64,000 bases of DNA from Cloeon dipterum (Eukaryota; Arthropoda; Insecta; Ephemeroptera; Baetidae). The notes below the pieces were generated by a model that saw only the letters and a list, made by a program, of their open reading frames with translations, was not told where the DNA came from and ran no database searches. Shown in pieces: positions 1-14,900 of the stretch (positions within the stretch are counted from its first letter, which is position 1; each line of letters opens with the position of its first letter). A program made the position numbers and the translations under genes. The DNA lies in contig NC_088788.1 of NCBI RefSeq assembly GCF_949628265.1, forward strand, positions 23,918,335-23,982,334, in the 5' to 3' direction.

Positions 1-3000
1 GGCGAAAGACGGATGCTGCTGGAGTGAAAAGTGTTTGCATTTACTAATGGCGTGCCGGCAGAAGGCTTTCGCCGACAAAAGCGTTGAAAAGAGTAATGAA
101 AAATCTGGCTGGGGAAGCTGGTAAACGAAATGTCAAGGCGCGAATGCACTAAACATTATGGTGGGGACGGTCCCTGCGGCAGGCACAAACCCTTTGGACT
201 CGCTCGCTGCTCTTTTGAAAGGCGACTCTCAAAGTGCGGTACCATATTTCTTCATTAGGCCAACTTAAAGACCGAGTGCTGACAGCGAGCCATGGTTTCA
301 GGTATCGCCCCTGGAATTCGACGCCATAAACACCCGCTATGAGCATGATCTTTTAATCACTCCGCGTTTGTCCTCTTGACCGTAGTCTTTGATCCTATTA
401 TACCAAGAAGTTCTCCTCACATATTTTTATAAATACATATTTATTTCTGGTTCTCAGAATTTGCAGTTGATGCATACATCACACATAAAAGGCAACAACA
501 AAATAGGTTTCTCGCTATTTTATGTTCAACTTTTTGTTGATTGTTAAGGGCCAACAGGACAACTTTGTCTTATGCTTGCCAAAACCAAAATATTACAAAT
601 TATAACAAAACATTATAAAAGAGAGGTTTGTTCAGCAGTGAGAAAACATCATACATTCGATTGTTCGTTTAAACGCACTTGAGTTATCATTCATACGTAT
701 ATTTGACGACAGATTGTTCCATTTTTAATCTCGTAATACAACATTGAGTTTTTAATTTTAGTATAATTTATCAAATCATTGGATCCCATTTGATTTATAT
801 TTGATTATATTGTTAATTGCATACAACGAGTTTTAAGCTTAGATATTGGGCAACCAAATTAACTGCCGGTCATTTAAAATGAGACAAAACTATGTATAGC
901 CACTGTCTCGCTTATACATATTAAGAGTTGCGAGGGCTGGTAAATATTTTAGTATTGTGACGTTACAAATGTATCTGAGCATAACTTTCTACTCTAGTTG
1001 ACAAGATCAATCAGTTATTCATTATCATCAACAAACTTTCCTACAGACAAGAAACCACCGTGAATCTATCTTTCAGTGCGCGGTGTCTTTGTGGGACGAC
1101 AAAAGAGCGCAGGCAAAGAACCCTTAACACAAATAACGAGCGCGTGTACATAGCGGAAAAATACAAAGCTATCCGAAAGGACTTGTCCAGCTCGTGTGAT
1201 TATTCTACTTGGGGTGAAGGTCAAGAATGGTAAATATTTTATCGCGCTCTGCCCGAAATAACGACAACAAGCAAAGCCGCGCGCGCACCACGACACTTTT
1301 CTTTCACGCTGAGAGGTATAACTGAATATTGCACAGGCCACTTGTTTGTTGTTAGAGGCTGGTGGCTAACAAGCCTGGCCACCCTCCAGCTGCACCCTGC
1401 GCAAACACTATACACGGTGTGTACACACAAGCCTTAAAGGCGACGTGCCCTCCAGATTAGCCATTGGTGTGTGTACTGTGCTGAGTCAGGTAGGAATGAC
1501 GGCTCACAGAGAGAATGTCGTTTGCACGGCTGCCTCAATGCCCAACAGAAGAAAATCAGTTATTGTAGATGAAAAAGCTTGTGATTCATGCATAAATGTA
1601 GTTTTTAGAGAGAAACATTTACTCCGTAATTTATGGTAGATTAAATGGAATTCGATGTTAACGATTCCTAATTGTTTTCATAAAAATTTAGCCATTTGAT
1701 GCATTTTCTTACGGCCATGTTGCACAATTAAATCAAAAGCTGTTCAATGCACAGTTTTTCTTTTAAAGCATTAGTTTCACAAGCTTGTACTTAATCAAAC
1801 AAGCTAAATATCAGCGGCAATAAATAATATATATAATTAATAATATAAAGAATATATTCATTATATTATCTCTCAATAATTTCCTTCGACGTCATTTAGA
1901 GTTATGTGAAGCCAATCTTTCAAATGATACTCGTTAAAAATTAAAATGAAAAATTATAAAAACCAGCAAATTCAAGCAGCTGTTCCCTAAATCTTTGGAA
2001 GCACCCATACTTAACATTAATTATTTATATGCACGTGAACAAATAGTCTCATTTACTAAATCGCCGTCTTAAAAGAGCCTGAACATAAGGAAAAAGCTGG
2101 AATGATTCCAGAAAAAAGAGGCATCACATTAATCGCATTTATTTGGTGTAACAGTCAGTAAAATGTAAGATGCTTGAGGACACACCATTTTCCCGGTCCA
2201 TATCAGAACCTGTGCGGGGGCTTGGCAGATGTCCGGCTTCTTCGAATCCATTTTAGTCTGAAGCTAAATAATTAACGCCTCGCAAGCGCTCCTTTCCAGA
2301 ACAACTCGCAGTTCATTTTGGATGACGCGTTCATCTGATAGTCAGCACCGGAGTGAAATCAGGTTAAAGAACTCCAACCCCGTAGCCACAATTATCATCG
2401 GGAGTTTTAAACCAGAATATTGATAGAATTAGAGGGAACTTTATTATTTTACGAAATCATGTGAAAGCAGAAGAGCCATTTTGAAATTCATTAGTTTGTA
2501 TAGCGGTTCAGGAGCGCGGTCTTACCATTTTTTGAGCCAAAAATTGTCGGCGGTTTTAATTATTGCATTTTTACATTGTTGTTTAACAGCAGAAAGATAA
2601 TTTCCAAAAAAATATAAAAAATCAGTTTTCGCCCGTCAGCAACACGGTGCTGACGCGGGTCGTTTAATAGGTCAGAGCTCGATTCAAAGGGGTGGGCCCA
2701 ACTACCAGTTAGCATAAGAATTTGTCATTTATTATTGTAAAAACAATTAAAGTTCTGATGTTTGATTAGAATCCGATCGGATTTCAACTGAAAACCTTCC
2801 ACCAACAAAATTCTTCATTTGAATTCATCGGTCATCATTATTTCTACCGTTTCCCCCAAAAATTCATTGGAAGATATTTATGCAGAAATGGCAAAACGTT
2901 TTCTTAAAATAACGAACTATATCTTGATACAGAATTTTATGCAAAGAGATAGAGGAGGAAAATTCTATTCAATGTGACTCAATGTTAAAAATTGGCTCAA

Positions 3001-6000
3001 TTCAAATTGAGTAAACTTCATTACATGCCAGTGGACAGCCAATGTAATATGTCGCGCAATTTCTCGGTCCACGGCTGTAACCACCATCAATAATAAAACA
3101 AGTCGAGAGTGCGATTGGACGCAATATTATCAGCTGCACCGAGTACAAAGTTTCCTGGCCACTCAATATTTTACGGATCAGCGAATTTTGCGAAACTCCA
3201 TGTCCGCGGCTGTCATCAAAACTCTTACTCTATTAATAGAGCATAGAAGTTGTTTCCCCAAGCTGCAACATCAAGCGCACTTCAATTCAGCGTGGGAGTG
3301 GAAGGGAATGCCACTTCACTCTCTGGAGGAAAGTATTACATTTATCATATTCATTCACTTTGAAAGCCACCGTCTAGTCCACCGAGTGCGCTACAAACGA
3401 GGCAGCTTGCTGTGAAATTCAAATCCAGCTTTTCCGCTATGTATGACGTGCGAATGCGATTCACAGGGAAATAATTTAAAACCGGAACGTTCAAAGCGAA
3501 ACGAAGAATGAAAGTAGCATCCTCTTATTGCTCTCACTGCACGTAAAAATTCTCTAGAGATTCCCAAAAAGGAAAATTGCTAAGAGGGGAGAAGATGTGA
3601 TCTGATCACTGTCAAAATTAAGAAGTCACCATTTCAGGCGCCGAGATGCGGTGTTGAACGGAAGCAGTGATTTGTGGCAGAGCCCCACTTAAGCTGCCAG
3701 AATTGAGATTGCTAAGTAAATATTTTGAAAGGCAAGTGGCTCACTTATCAACGAAATCGTGTAAATTTCATAACATTGCTCTCCAACCGGCTGGTGGAAG
3801 TTGGCGAGTGAGTGAGACTGGTTAAAAATAGCAAAATTACGAGTCTCTCGCTCTAGCGCGCGTCAATCACATAGAGCGGCAGCTGAATCTTTGATTTTTT
3901 GTTGACTGTGCGGCGTTGCAATTGGGTCTTTCCATGCGTGAATGAAACTCGTCCCTCTCGCACTAGTTAATTAACTTGCGCCCGGCATGTGCACATTGTT
4001 TGCACTCTCGGAAAAAGCCCGACGCTGAATCAATAATCAATTACCTTGTCGCTACTGTTCAGTGCCAGTGGCGAAGAAAATCCACTCGCAAAGGAGTTAC
4101 GGCGGCGGAATTTCCTCGTTTAATTTATCATCAGCGAGGACCGTGGCTTGTTTGCCTTCGGCTTTACACTTGCGCGCGCTTTATCAGTGGATATGCATAA
4201 TCCCGGGGCAGAAAGGTTCGATTTTTTACCCAAAGGTAAGCCACTCAAATCCGAGAGAGATTTCTAATAGCAGGCAGCGGGCTGAGAGAGTCTGTCACCA
4301 TTTATATATATAATGTGCCAATCGGCAAACGACTATGCTGAAAATCCCTTTGAACTCCAATAAAAGAGGTGTTTGAATCCAGCTGTAAAAGGAAACGGCG
4401 CATTCATTGAAATCTAATTTTCGCCTGCAATCAGTGAAACGTGCAAGCAGCAAATCAAATCCTCTTTCATCATTATTAAAATTTTGTTTTATCGACACTA
4501 AAAGCATTTCCAGCAGCTTGCCTTTTCATGCTCCGATTATCAAACAGCGACTTATAGGATTAGCAAAACCCAATAATCTGTCGGTCCGGTTGTAAGTTTT
4601 GTTTTTCGTCGGGCCGTCACGAGCGAACGTTGGAATCTACGCACTGTGAATGGATAAGTGGCCCTAGTGCGTGCACCGCTGCTCAGTTTTGGACACAAGC
4701 ATGGAAGAGAGGTCGACTAATGCGAGTCGAGAGCACCTCTTTTTGCACCTTAGTTCGCTTGGCGTGCGTGCGTGTGTTTTGTGTTGTTTGCACGGCTTTT
4801 ACGAGGCCGGCTGAGCACGCTGCCAGCAAACTCGATTTGGGCAAACTCGGTGACTTTGCATGACGGGCGACGCTGAAATTCAGCCTCCTTTGTTCCGCCA
4901 GCGACACTAATAGGAGCAAGTCGGGAAGGCATTTCAGCTCGTTACTCTCGATTCTGGCCAAATGTGATTTGCCTGAAAAGCGTTTTCCCAATCAGAAAGT
5001 TTCATAGAAAAACAAAAAGGCCACATATGCCCATAAATGGAACAAAGTGGTTGGAACAAAATATATTAATCATGAGCCGTGACGAGAAATATTTGATCCG
5101 CCAGTTGAAAATATCTGATGTGATCAATATCAAAGCTACTTGCATGATCAGTTGTTGTTTGAGACTTTTATTATAAAAATCAGAGCTGAAGAATGTTTCT
5201 TTGTGAACTGTTTCCAAATATGATGAATCAGCTGCAAGGTACGCGAACAATAAAATATAATTGCAAAAAATCGGCGAGTCATCCTTTGTGTGCCCGAAAG
5301 TTTGAGCAGAAGCCAAAAGAAGCCGTTTCACCCAGTGCGTGTTTACTGCTGCAAAACTACCACCAACGGAGCATTTTATCTCGTCGTTGCTGGCAATAGC
5401 TAAATATTTGCATGCATTTCGCATGATAATTTATTCAAGCAACGGAAAATGTTCCTCCTTGGGCTGTCTCTGATAAGCAATTTTGAAGCGGAAAACATGC
5501 CAGAGTTCAGTTTTTGCGCGTTGGCGAGTGGAAATGAAGCACTTGGTCGGCGCTATTTCCTCTCGCATAGTATCTCCACCACGCCACGCGGCTGGAATTT
5601 AAAAATTCAATTTGAAGCCCGGCAGATGGCGAAGCTTTGTTGGGAATTTCTCTATTTAGCTTGCCAAGCGTTGGTATTTTCATCTAGTACTCAGCCACGA
5701 ATCGAATGCGTATAAAACGAGAAAAGATTTCACGCCCGCATCAAACGTGAAGTGAAAAAGTTTCTTGGCGACGCGAGAGAGTTGAAATCTTCAAAAGGAC
5801 CGTCAAATCGAAAGGCAAAAACTTTCTTAGCAAACTCTGTTGCCTTCTAATTTCCGCGCGCCAGACATTGCTGTTTCACACCGCCAAAGGGTGAATGAAA
5901 TTTCCAGGAAAGTTTCTTGGACCATTGTCTCGGTTCGCTGGAGAACTTTTCCTTCTGCGAAAGATATCACCCTCTTTTTTACGTGCGCGAGTTGTGCAGG

Positions 6001-9000
6001 ACTGTTATTGTTGGCAGATACGCGGTCGGCATACTCGGCTCATTTTTTCCCTCTACATTCCCTTTCGTACATTCACGCAGACACACTGCTTCAGAATGAA
6101 TGACACGTCGATGATTGAAAAGAACGTAGGTAGAAGAAAGGCAAAATCTACAGCTTTATTCGGCATCCAAAACGTTTTTGTGTTAGCAAAAAATTTATGT
6201 TCATTCCATGCTAATTTAGAATAGCGTTTTTGTGCCTAAGACATTGCATAGAGCGTGAAATTTGTATCAGAGGAATAAGAATTGATTTTGTACGAATTTT
6301 GCTCAAAAAATATAATTAGCTTGTGCTTGAACAGTTTCCTTGTTTCTCATCAATGAAGCTCAATCTTTGTAGGTAAAATTATATCGTTTGCCGCTCCATT
6401 ACAAATTGCTCAGTTGAGAATCTTTTGTTGAACCACTCTACTCGGCCTTTGAGAAAAACGCCATTCATTAGATAACTCGGACTTGGGCTTTAAATATCAA
6501 CCAACGTATCTCTGTATTTTGCCTCTTCCTCTCCTTGTTTCTGAAGAGCATAAACGTTATCGGGGAGCGATAAATCAGAAGCATCACGAATTGACCTCGT
6601 TCTAGTTTGACTCACACCATACATATAGAAAATTCCTTCGCGAGCTGTTGCAATCAGAGGAAATGTCGAGTTTGATTAGAAATTTGATTACGAGTGCAAA
6701 GCGAAGTACAGACGCAGTCTAGTTCGTTTGTATGGAAAGTGAAAAGGAACGCAGCTTGTTATACGGAAAACTCGCACGGGAAATTGCAACCGATTGCATC
6801 TCCATTAGGACGCTTTGAGAAGAAGTTAATTTGTCGTTAAAACGTATTTATGGGCTCGGTTGCCAATGCACTTGAAAGGAAGGGCGAGTGTTCGCTGCTG
6901 CAGCAGCCTCGAGCAGAGTGTTCCAATTAGAACAAATGGTGCCTTCGCCGGCGCTAATTGAAACAAACAGTGATGCGTTTCCAGCCCGTTTCAGCGGTTA
7001 AGTTGCGCGCTGAAAGGCACCTAGAGTAATGTCACTCGACGTTTTTATTTCAACACAAAATCATTTTTGAACAAATATTGATGAACCGCAGAAATCAACT
7101 TATGATTTTCCTCGGCCAGTATGTAATACATAGAGTTGCCGTTGCTTCCAGTCATTTGAGATTGATTTTATTTTTTGCGCTTTAACTTCATTAGATTTCT
7201 GGTCCTGTCAATTTCCAAGTGTCCTAAAAGAAGAGATTCATTCTTGTTATTGACGAGCTTCAATATATTTTTAATTCAGATTTTGCTAGCTGCAAAATTA
7301 ATTATATCCTGTCAGTTAAGTTTCAAATTAATCATTATTATGGTTCAGCAGGGTTATTTTGTCCCATATATCCAGACAAATAAATGCATGTATCAAAATT
7401 AAATATTAAAAAGGGGGTGAGAAATTGATTCAATAACTCTTGAAGAACAGTGTCTTTAAAAATTCTTGGAACGCACTTATGAGCGGTTTAAAAACGACTA
7501 TCTCCAAATAATATAATATCACGCCACTAAACTGCTCAGCCACTCATAAAAAAAAGTTTGCATACAATTCAGATTAAGAAGTTGGCGGAAAATATCGTCT
7601 GGATTACCTCAAGGAAATCGTTTTCAATTTGAATCAAACCGCTTACCCGTTAGAGTACTTAATTCTGCTTGTGAGCCCGAAATTTATGAGGCGAGACGAC
7701 CGGCGAATCGCACTTTTTCGTGAGAAAGGGCAATAAATCGTTCGCAACAATAATAATCGCTTTTTTTAAACTTAAAGGAGAACTGCAACGCGAGCGCGAG
7801 TAGCAAAAGCGTGACCCAAAATGGGAGGGTTCCAACTCATTGACCTTGTTGTCTGTTCCCCTCCTTGGCAGCTGAGAAGCCAACAACGCACATATATTGA
7901 CCGCGCGGCGTAAAGGAAATTCACAACGTGGAAAGAATGCGATTCGCAGAATCAACAACAAGAACAACAACAACAGACCATAACTAGGGTAAGAAAGTCA
8001 AAGGGGCACAACTGCGAAGAATAACTTTGGCACCGGCAGCTCCACGAGTAAGCGCTTTTGCGCCTAAGTTTGTGTTTATTTTTGGAATTAAGAATGATTT
8101 TCATGCAAAAGCTGGCGGCTGGCTGCTTGTAAATTTCCTGGGGGTGCTGTTAGTAGGGCGAGGCGGATCTGATGAGCCGCTCCAAACTTGCCAGGCACGT
8201 CATAAAGAAGAAGAAGCAGCAGCAGAAAAAGTACTCGGCACTTGCAATATTCGGCCCGACACGTATTCCATTTCTCCGCGTGGCGTTGAATTATGGATGC
8301 TCGCGTGCGGCGCGATATTTTTCACGTGCTGCCCACAACGACTCTTTTCGCCTTTTTCCCCGCAATTTGTCTGCTACTTCTTTATTACCAGCCGAGGAGA
8401 CCACGCGGGCATGCATGTGTGTGTGTGACGCGGATCGTTGACCTGCGGTGGCCTACCGTGCAAATCTCGCCTTCGATCTTGCGGCTGCTGGAATTGCAAA
8501 TTTTGGCAGACAAGTGGCGTGATTTATTCATGCTGGAGAATGAGGGAGAGAGACGTGTAGCAAGCCAACCACGCGTGATCTAGTGGTTGGCACGATCCTT
8601 CCAATAGCAGCCACATTCTTTGAATTATTGAGTGCAGCAGATCGCATTGCATTATTCAGCCATTTTTTGAGAATAATTTTGTTAGCTAACTCTCTGGTTT
8701 TCAGAAGAAATGAAGCTCTGAAAATATAATTGTCTCTTGCTCAGCTCAACCCTAGATAAAACACACATACTCTTTTTGAGCCGAGAAAATTTGAGGTTAG
8801 ATTAAAAAAATATTCAATAGAATATTTCGCTCCAGTTTAAAAAGTGATATAACACTATTCTAAATAATATTAATCTAGAAAAGAACTGAATGAAAGTCAT
8901 TTATTTGTTTATATCCAAACTAATAAATTGTCCCCGAGACTGGATTGAGTACAATTCACTTTTCAATTTATTACAAAACATTACCAAGAAAAGAGGGCAT

Positions 9001-11445
9001 CACATGATTTTTCATTAAGAAATCAAAACATTTTTGAGAAATTGTTACCAACCCCAGTAAAATAGAAATATGTAATCATTACGAGGCAGAGAAAAAAAGA
9101 AGCTTGGACTTAACAAGCAGAACCCCTTGAGAAAAGATACGAAAAATTTTGCAAGCAAAGCCTGTGAAACTTGAGAGAAAGAGCGCTTGTCAGCAGGCGG
9201 TCCCAAGGGCGATGCGTTATTAGGCCTCATCTTTGGTTAGATAAGAGTGTGTCGTGCATCACACGCGCACGCAGAAGGTGCATCATTCAGTTTTTATGAG
9301 GCAACCGACCACTCAAGTGCCCGAGCGTGCCCTTGAATGAGCAACAACCAGAACAAGGAACTGCCGCGAGATGCGCTGCCGGCCTTATCATTCGCCTATA
9401 TCAGCTACCACTCCTCGTACAGGTTTATAATGACGTGAGCAACTTGAAGCGACCTCGCGTTTTTGAAGCAACGCGACTGCAGAACTTATTAACAAAGTCG
9501 CGCGTTGCACAAATAGGTGGCGAGTGGGGGACTTGATGAGGTATCCGCAGTCTCAGCAACTTTTGCGGAATTAAGTGTCTGCCATATCCAATCTTCAGTC
9601 AACGAGCGTCAAGATGCGCTTTAATTATGTGATTTACGACAACTTGAGTATGATACAGAATGAATTATGAGAAGATGTCAGTATCAAATGAAATTCATGT
9701 CAGTCTTTTCTGTCTTCATCAGCAATTACGGGAACGAGATAAAAATGATTTTTTTTGCAATAACGCTTTTAAATTTAAACTCGTGAAAGTGGTTTTTATG
9801 TATAAACATCGTGTTAGAAACCCCTGGTGTCACTTTTACAAGTAATCTCGTATAAAATATTTAAAAGAAATTGCGGAAATTAAGGGTATTATCACTTCTC
9901 TTTCATTGTTATCAAAATAAAATAAATTGCTTATTTCTCACATTGGTTAATTTTGCATGACAATTGCTTCCCTGGTAAGTGGGAGTAAATAAAAATTTAT
10001 ATTTCATGTTAAAATAATTGGTCGCTAAGTAATTTTATCCGATTTATCCATGCATTGAAAAAAATTTAAAAAAAATCATCCTATTAAGTTCCCACGTTCC
10101 CAGTTTAAAAAATACTGTAAAATTTATCTGGTGTTGTGTATAATAGGCAGAAAAAATTTTGCCAGTGGTATGTCTTTTTTACATTTAATCATAAATTTCA
10201 GCGAGTTGCTCGCTAATGCTACAAATGTATAATTTCGATAATTTCCCATTCAAGCAATGTTTTTATTTAATTATTTGATCCTATATTATGTGATGATGTT
10301 TTTGGAGATAACCTGAATTATAAAAATCTGCCATTCTAATGTGTAGGGATTGGAACTGATCGGTTGATTTTAAGATGACCTAGTTTCAGAATTAGATTCT
10401 CCAGCACATCTCACTCAATTGGCTAGTGTCGGTTTGAAACATGCGAGTTGCGCATTTTTCGATAGGCTGCTCGCGGTTCAGTGTGTCAATAGCTGGAAGA
10501 GCAGCCGCGGGCGAACGAAATATGCGTGCACACCGCCGACTCCGCCGAGCATGATTACAGTGGCGAAAAAACGCCAAAGCCTCATGAATAATTTATCGCT
10601 CTGTACGGCATGTTTGTGTGTTTGAGCAGACACCTCCGACGCTTCTTACACTCACACTTTCCAAACATACACGGCACGAGGAAAATCAGAGTCCACTGGA
10701 TTTGGTAAAGGAGAGGTGACAACTCGTGGCACTTTGCGTGACGCCGACAGACGCACTTCTTCTTTTTCGCGACTGGCGTTTTCCGCCGGGTTTCCGGCTG
10801 AGGCAGCTGTATTTTTACGACTTCGTTCTGCCGGAAAACTGAATTTTGCATGGAAAAACTCGTACCGGAGCTGCTCTGTGAGATTGTATATGTGCGGTGC
10901 TGTTTGATGAGAGAAAAATAGTATTATCATGTTGGGACGCGTGTTCTAGATTTATTAATCTCACATCGCACGCTCTACGCACATCCCTAATTCGGTAGGT
11001 AGGCTCGTATTGTGCGGACGCAAAATTGTGCATTCGGCTGGAAATTGGTCTGATGTGTCTATAGGGACTGTAAGGGTCCATAGGCAACTAGACGGCGTCA
11101 ACAGATTCAACGAGAATCTTTACCTCACACACTGGGATATTATCATTTGAATATTTCGTTGCATTAAGGGCTGCAAGGCTTTTTTAATAAAAATTATCTG
11201 TTAAGAAAAATGCACATGCGTTTTATGATGACCTTAACAAAAGCCCTCAGTCTTTCTCCGAAAAAGGTACCAGCTTGAAAGTATGGAGACAGTTTTTGTT
11301 GCTCTGAAAACTCCCTTCAGGCGTGCCTCTCGTGTCTGTGAATGGAGATAAAGAACAAACCCACTCTCTGTTTTCTATGCGTTTACAGTCTGTTGTTTTT
11401 GCAGAGTGCAAATAAGAGCGCAGAATAGATCATTTTTAAACGATC
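1..11445. other. Gene-free stretch
   Basis: No supported gene. The open frames here are short, lack flanking splice signals in register, and overlap on both strands as expected by chance. The sequence is AT-rich with scattered GC-richer patches (for example 8.0-8.5 kb). I see no tRNA, rRNA or long tandem repeat. It may be intergenic, or an intron of the gene whose first coding exon lies at 35.2 kb. Confidence 0.5.
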
Positions 11446-11968
11446 TATAGGAAGGAATTATGATGCGCAGTATTTTCCTATATTATGAATTTTATTAAAG
11501 TTATAGTTGTGGGCTGCGTGTGTGGACTGCGACTTGTGGTAGATGGGACGACATCGGAAAAGTGTAGACTTGGCTGCGGGGCTGAATATATGTGAATTGT
11601 GAGGCTCGGAGAATGGGACGGAATAAAGACTCGGGACGCGTCCGAGTGGGTTCGTCAGGGACTTCGGTGAAGCGTGGCGCAGCATCCGAAGTGTGGTACC
11701 GCTTAAGCCCAGGCGTGCGATCGACAACATCGGGGACGGAAGCTACATCGTCCTGCTGCGATGGCGATCTTTACGTCTTACAGGGTCCTCGTCCAGTTTG
11801 TCCTCACAATCAGGGTTGGTCCGGTCGTCTAGGCTGCTGCAGGAATTCTCTCTTTTTGAATTGAGTCGCGTCGGTTTATATATGTTCGTCAAACAATGTG
11901 ATTAGTCTGTTGTGTGAATTTGTGTGTTGCAGAATGGTCATTGTTTGACGGAATGTAGGTACCCTACA
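11446..11968 (-). mobile_element. Solo LTR of a retrotransposon
   Basis: A 523-bp copy of the repeat that also bounds the element at 15756-17046, differing from those copies at about 25 positions by my count (roughly 5%). It is flanked on both sides by the 4-bp direct repeat GATC, the target duplication expected for an LTR retrotransposon. No second copy or internal region is adjacent, so it is best read as a solo LTR left by recombination between two LTRs. Read on the minus strand it begins TGTAGGG and ends CCTATA. Small open frames inside it recur in the other copies only because the repeat is conserved; they are not evidence for a protein. Confidence 0.8.
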
Positions 11969-14900
11969 GATCAACCAGGGAGGGATTTGCACTCTAGTTT
12001 ATTTAGCCTAGATTCACTTAGCTCTGACGGTAAAATACCGTTAATTTTATTCATTTCGTGACTCTACCGGATAAGAAAACTCCGATTATAAATGGCCGAA
12101 GGGAAAAAAGAAAAAGAAAAAATGCATTTTGTCCAAGTTGAATATGCAATCTGCCGAGCCGAGCGGACAACCCGGTTGCATATATGTTTAGAATTCGCAC
12201 TATGCCTGGAGCGGCGCAAAGAGGCATGATTTTATTTCAGAGAACGAATCAGAGAGTATGATTTATTCCATGCTTATTTCTGCACGTAACAGCATCAGGA
12301 ATTGCAAATGTACCGAATCGATCTTGGCTTATTGGATTTTTTACTCTGAATATATATTCGCCTGACACCACTTCCACGGCACTATCAAATAAATGGCTCT
12401 GTAATTTTATTAAAAATATGCAATATTGCATCGCGTCAAGCAGGAATAGTAATAAGAAAAAATTGTGAATGAGCAATTATATTATACTGCACCAAGTCGG
12501 TAGAATCTATGAAACATCATGCTCGTTACTTCAGGCATATTCACGCATACCAATTTCATGCCTTTCATGCAAATAAGCGTCATTTAGCCTCTTAGATTCC
12601 GGTTCAGAGCCCTGATACGCATTAGATTGGCCTTGCGGGCGTGCCATATATCAGTTTCAGCCCCCTGCTTGCAATCACATTCAACTCGCGATATGCACGA
12701 TTTCACTCGTGCCCCCATTTGCATGACAAAAACGCGGCACGAGATTATTGTGCGTGAGTTTGCTTGCAAGACGAATTCAGCCATCTCGTTCGCCAAACCG
12801 GCAGCCATAGTTAAGCCCTATCAGCGGCTAATTAATCTATCTGTCCTATCCACCGCCATTGAAATCTAACGCGCTAGTATCTAGCAACATTATATGCACA
12901 GCATGAAGAGGGATTAATTGGCATGAGCACATTTTTGATGAATGGTGATGCTAATTTGAATTAAGCAGCTTGCACACTGATTGAGCTCACGTGAAATATT
13001 GTGTGTGCATGATCTCGTAAGGCAAATCGAGCCTGTGGAGGTTCAATTAGACGATTAGTAACTTGCAAATTTTATCTCAATGCAACCTCTTGTCCCGTTA
13101 CAAGAAAAATTCATTCAGGAATATAAATATCGGCGTGGTAGAAAAAACTCCATTTTATTGCGTTCTGCTAGATAGTCGTTAGAGCATTTTGAACTTACTT
13201 CCTTAAAAAAATCTCCGTCCACATGGGCGGGAGGTACTGAATGTTGTTTTTGTCCAAATTAAATAAGTCACAAGGAAATAGCTTTTGGCTGGAGAAAGAA
13301 ATAATACTTAAGAAAAGCTCAAACTAAATTGGCGAAAGGAGCGGCCTCGTCACAAATAAGCGAAGAAAAGACACTTTTCCCAGAGACTGGCAGCTCACGG
13401 AATCGAAGTGAGCGTCCGTGCTGCTGACAGCGACACGCACGCTTGCTTCACTGACGGAGACTCCATCCTCCCACACCGTTGACGTTCGGTACGCTCTCCG
13501 TCCGGTAATGGAGGTGGAAATTCATTTAGCGTAGCACAGGCACCAGTGTAAACAGCCAGCTCCGACGCATTTGCAAGCGCGCTTTGATCACAAGCTTGAT
13601 ATTTGCATGTCACTTGCATTGCTCACCTCCGTGGTATGCGGGGACTTTTCCCAACAGTTTACGCTAGTTCGATTGAGATTGAGATTACTATCTCGACTGG
13701 GAGTGAAGGTAGACATGCAATGTATACAAATTGATGCGCTTTTGATACTCTTTTGTTGATTATTTGGACTTGAAGTGACAGTAGCCATTGAGAAGTGTCA
13801 CGAGAAAAATATCATTTATTTTTCAGATAGTTTTGAACAAATTTTTAACAGAGAATGCATTAAAAAACCAATAGCCATTTACTCAATTCGAAGTATACAA
13901 ACTTAAATTTGAAAAATAACTCAACAAGAGTATCAAGCAATCAGATAAAATTATTTTAATATCATTCAAGTTACATTTATGGTATTTTATGTATGTTCAC
14001 CATGTTCAATTCATTTTGTTTCAATTCAATATTTAATGATTAGCATGTGATTTTTGCTAATTGTCTTGTTTTTGTACAGTGATTTTCATCATCAAGTAAA
14101 GTAGTTTTTGTAACTTGAAAATAAAATTTGTAACATAAATCACTCTTTGCTCTTTTATTTATTTCAAACTTCGTGGAAATTACTCTCTTTTCGATGAAAA
14201 GAAACAAACGCGATCTGAAATAAGCTGGCATCAAGCGGCCGGTAAAAATACTTTTTTCTAAGCGGAACAAAAACAAACGGCGGTTCGTCGGTGTGTAAAT
14301 ATTACCACTCAATAGCGCTGCAGGAGGATGTTCCATTTGCGCCTCTCTTCGTGCAGGTACACAGTAGCAACGTGTGTCAGTTGCACCAAACGTGCCCTTG
14401 TTTCCATACTATACTGCAGTTGGTTATCTGCTGACAATGAGTGCTGAATAACAAGGGTTGTGCATCAAAAGTCTGATGATTTATGCCAGTCATAGCGCAC
14501 TGCTGCACGCGCTCTGTGCCATCACGTTCGTGCACGCTGCATTCCCCAAGGGAAGAGTTCGCTCTGTATATTTATCGTGGCAAGTTGATCAGCAGCTAAA
14601 GGGCAAAATGACATATTTTTTAATATACCCGCTCGGTATGCCCTTATAGCGAAGCTCGCAGCTTGTGTGCCGAGTGCTGGTATTTTTTCAGGGCTCTTGA
14701 GAAGCAAAAAAGCAATCTTGCTTGGTCTTTGCCCCCGCGGAAAAGCGTGCATTCAATTAGATGCCGCGACTAGCAGGATTGCTCCCTCGCTGCCTCGTCT
14801 TCGAGGAAAAGCGGATTTCTTTTCATTGCTCACAGCAAGAAGCACAGCTGCTTCATTAATGACTTAAAATAAAACAACAGTTTTTTCTCGAAGAGACGTT

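Noticed and set aside
2205..2260. Possible tRNA B-box (TTCGAATCC)
   Set aside because: No A-box at the right distance and no cloverleaf could be drawn.
8027..8583. Overlapping plus-strand frames of 89-133 codons
   Set aside because: Three overlapping frames in one GC-richer patch are typical of stop-poor noncoding DNA.
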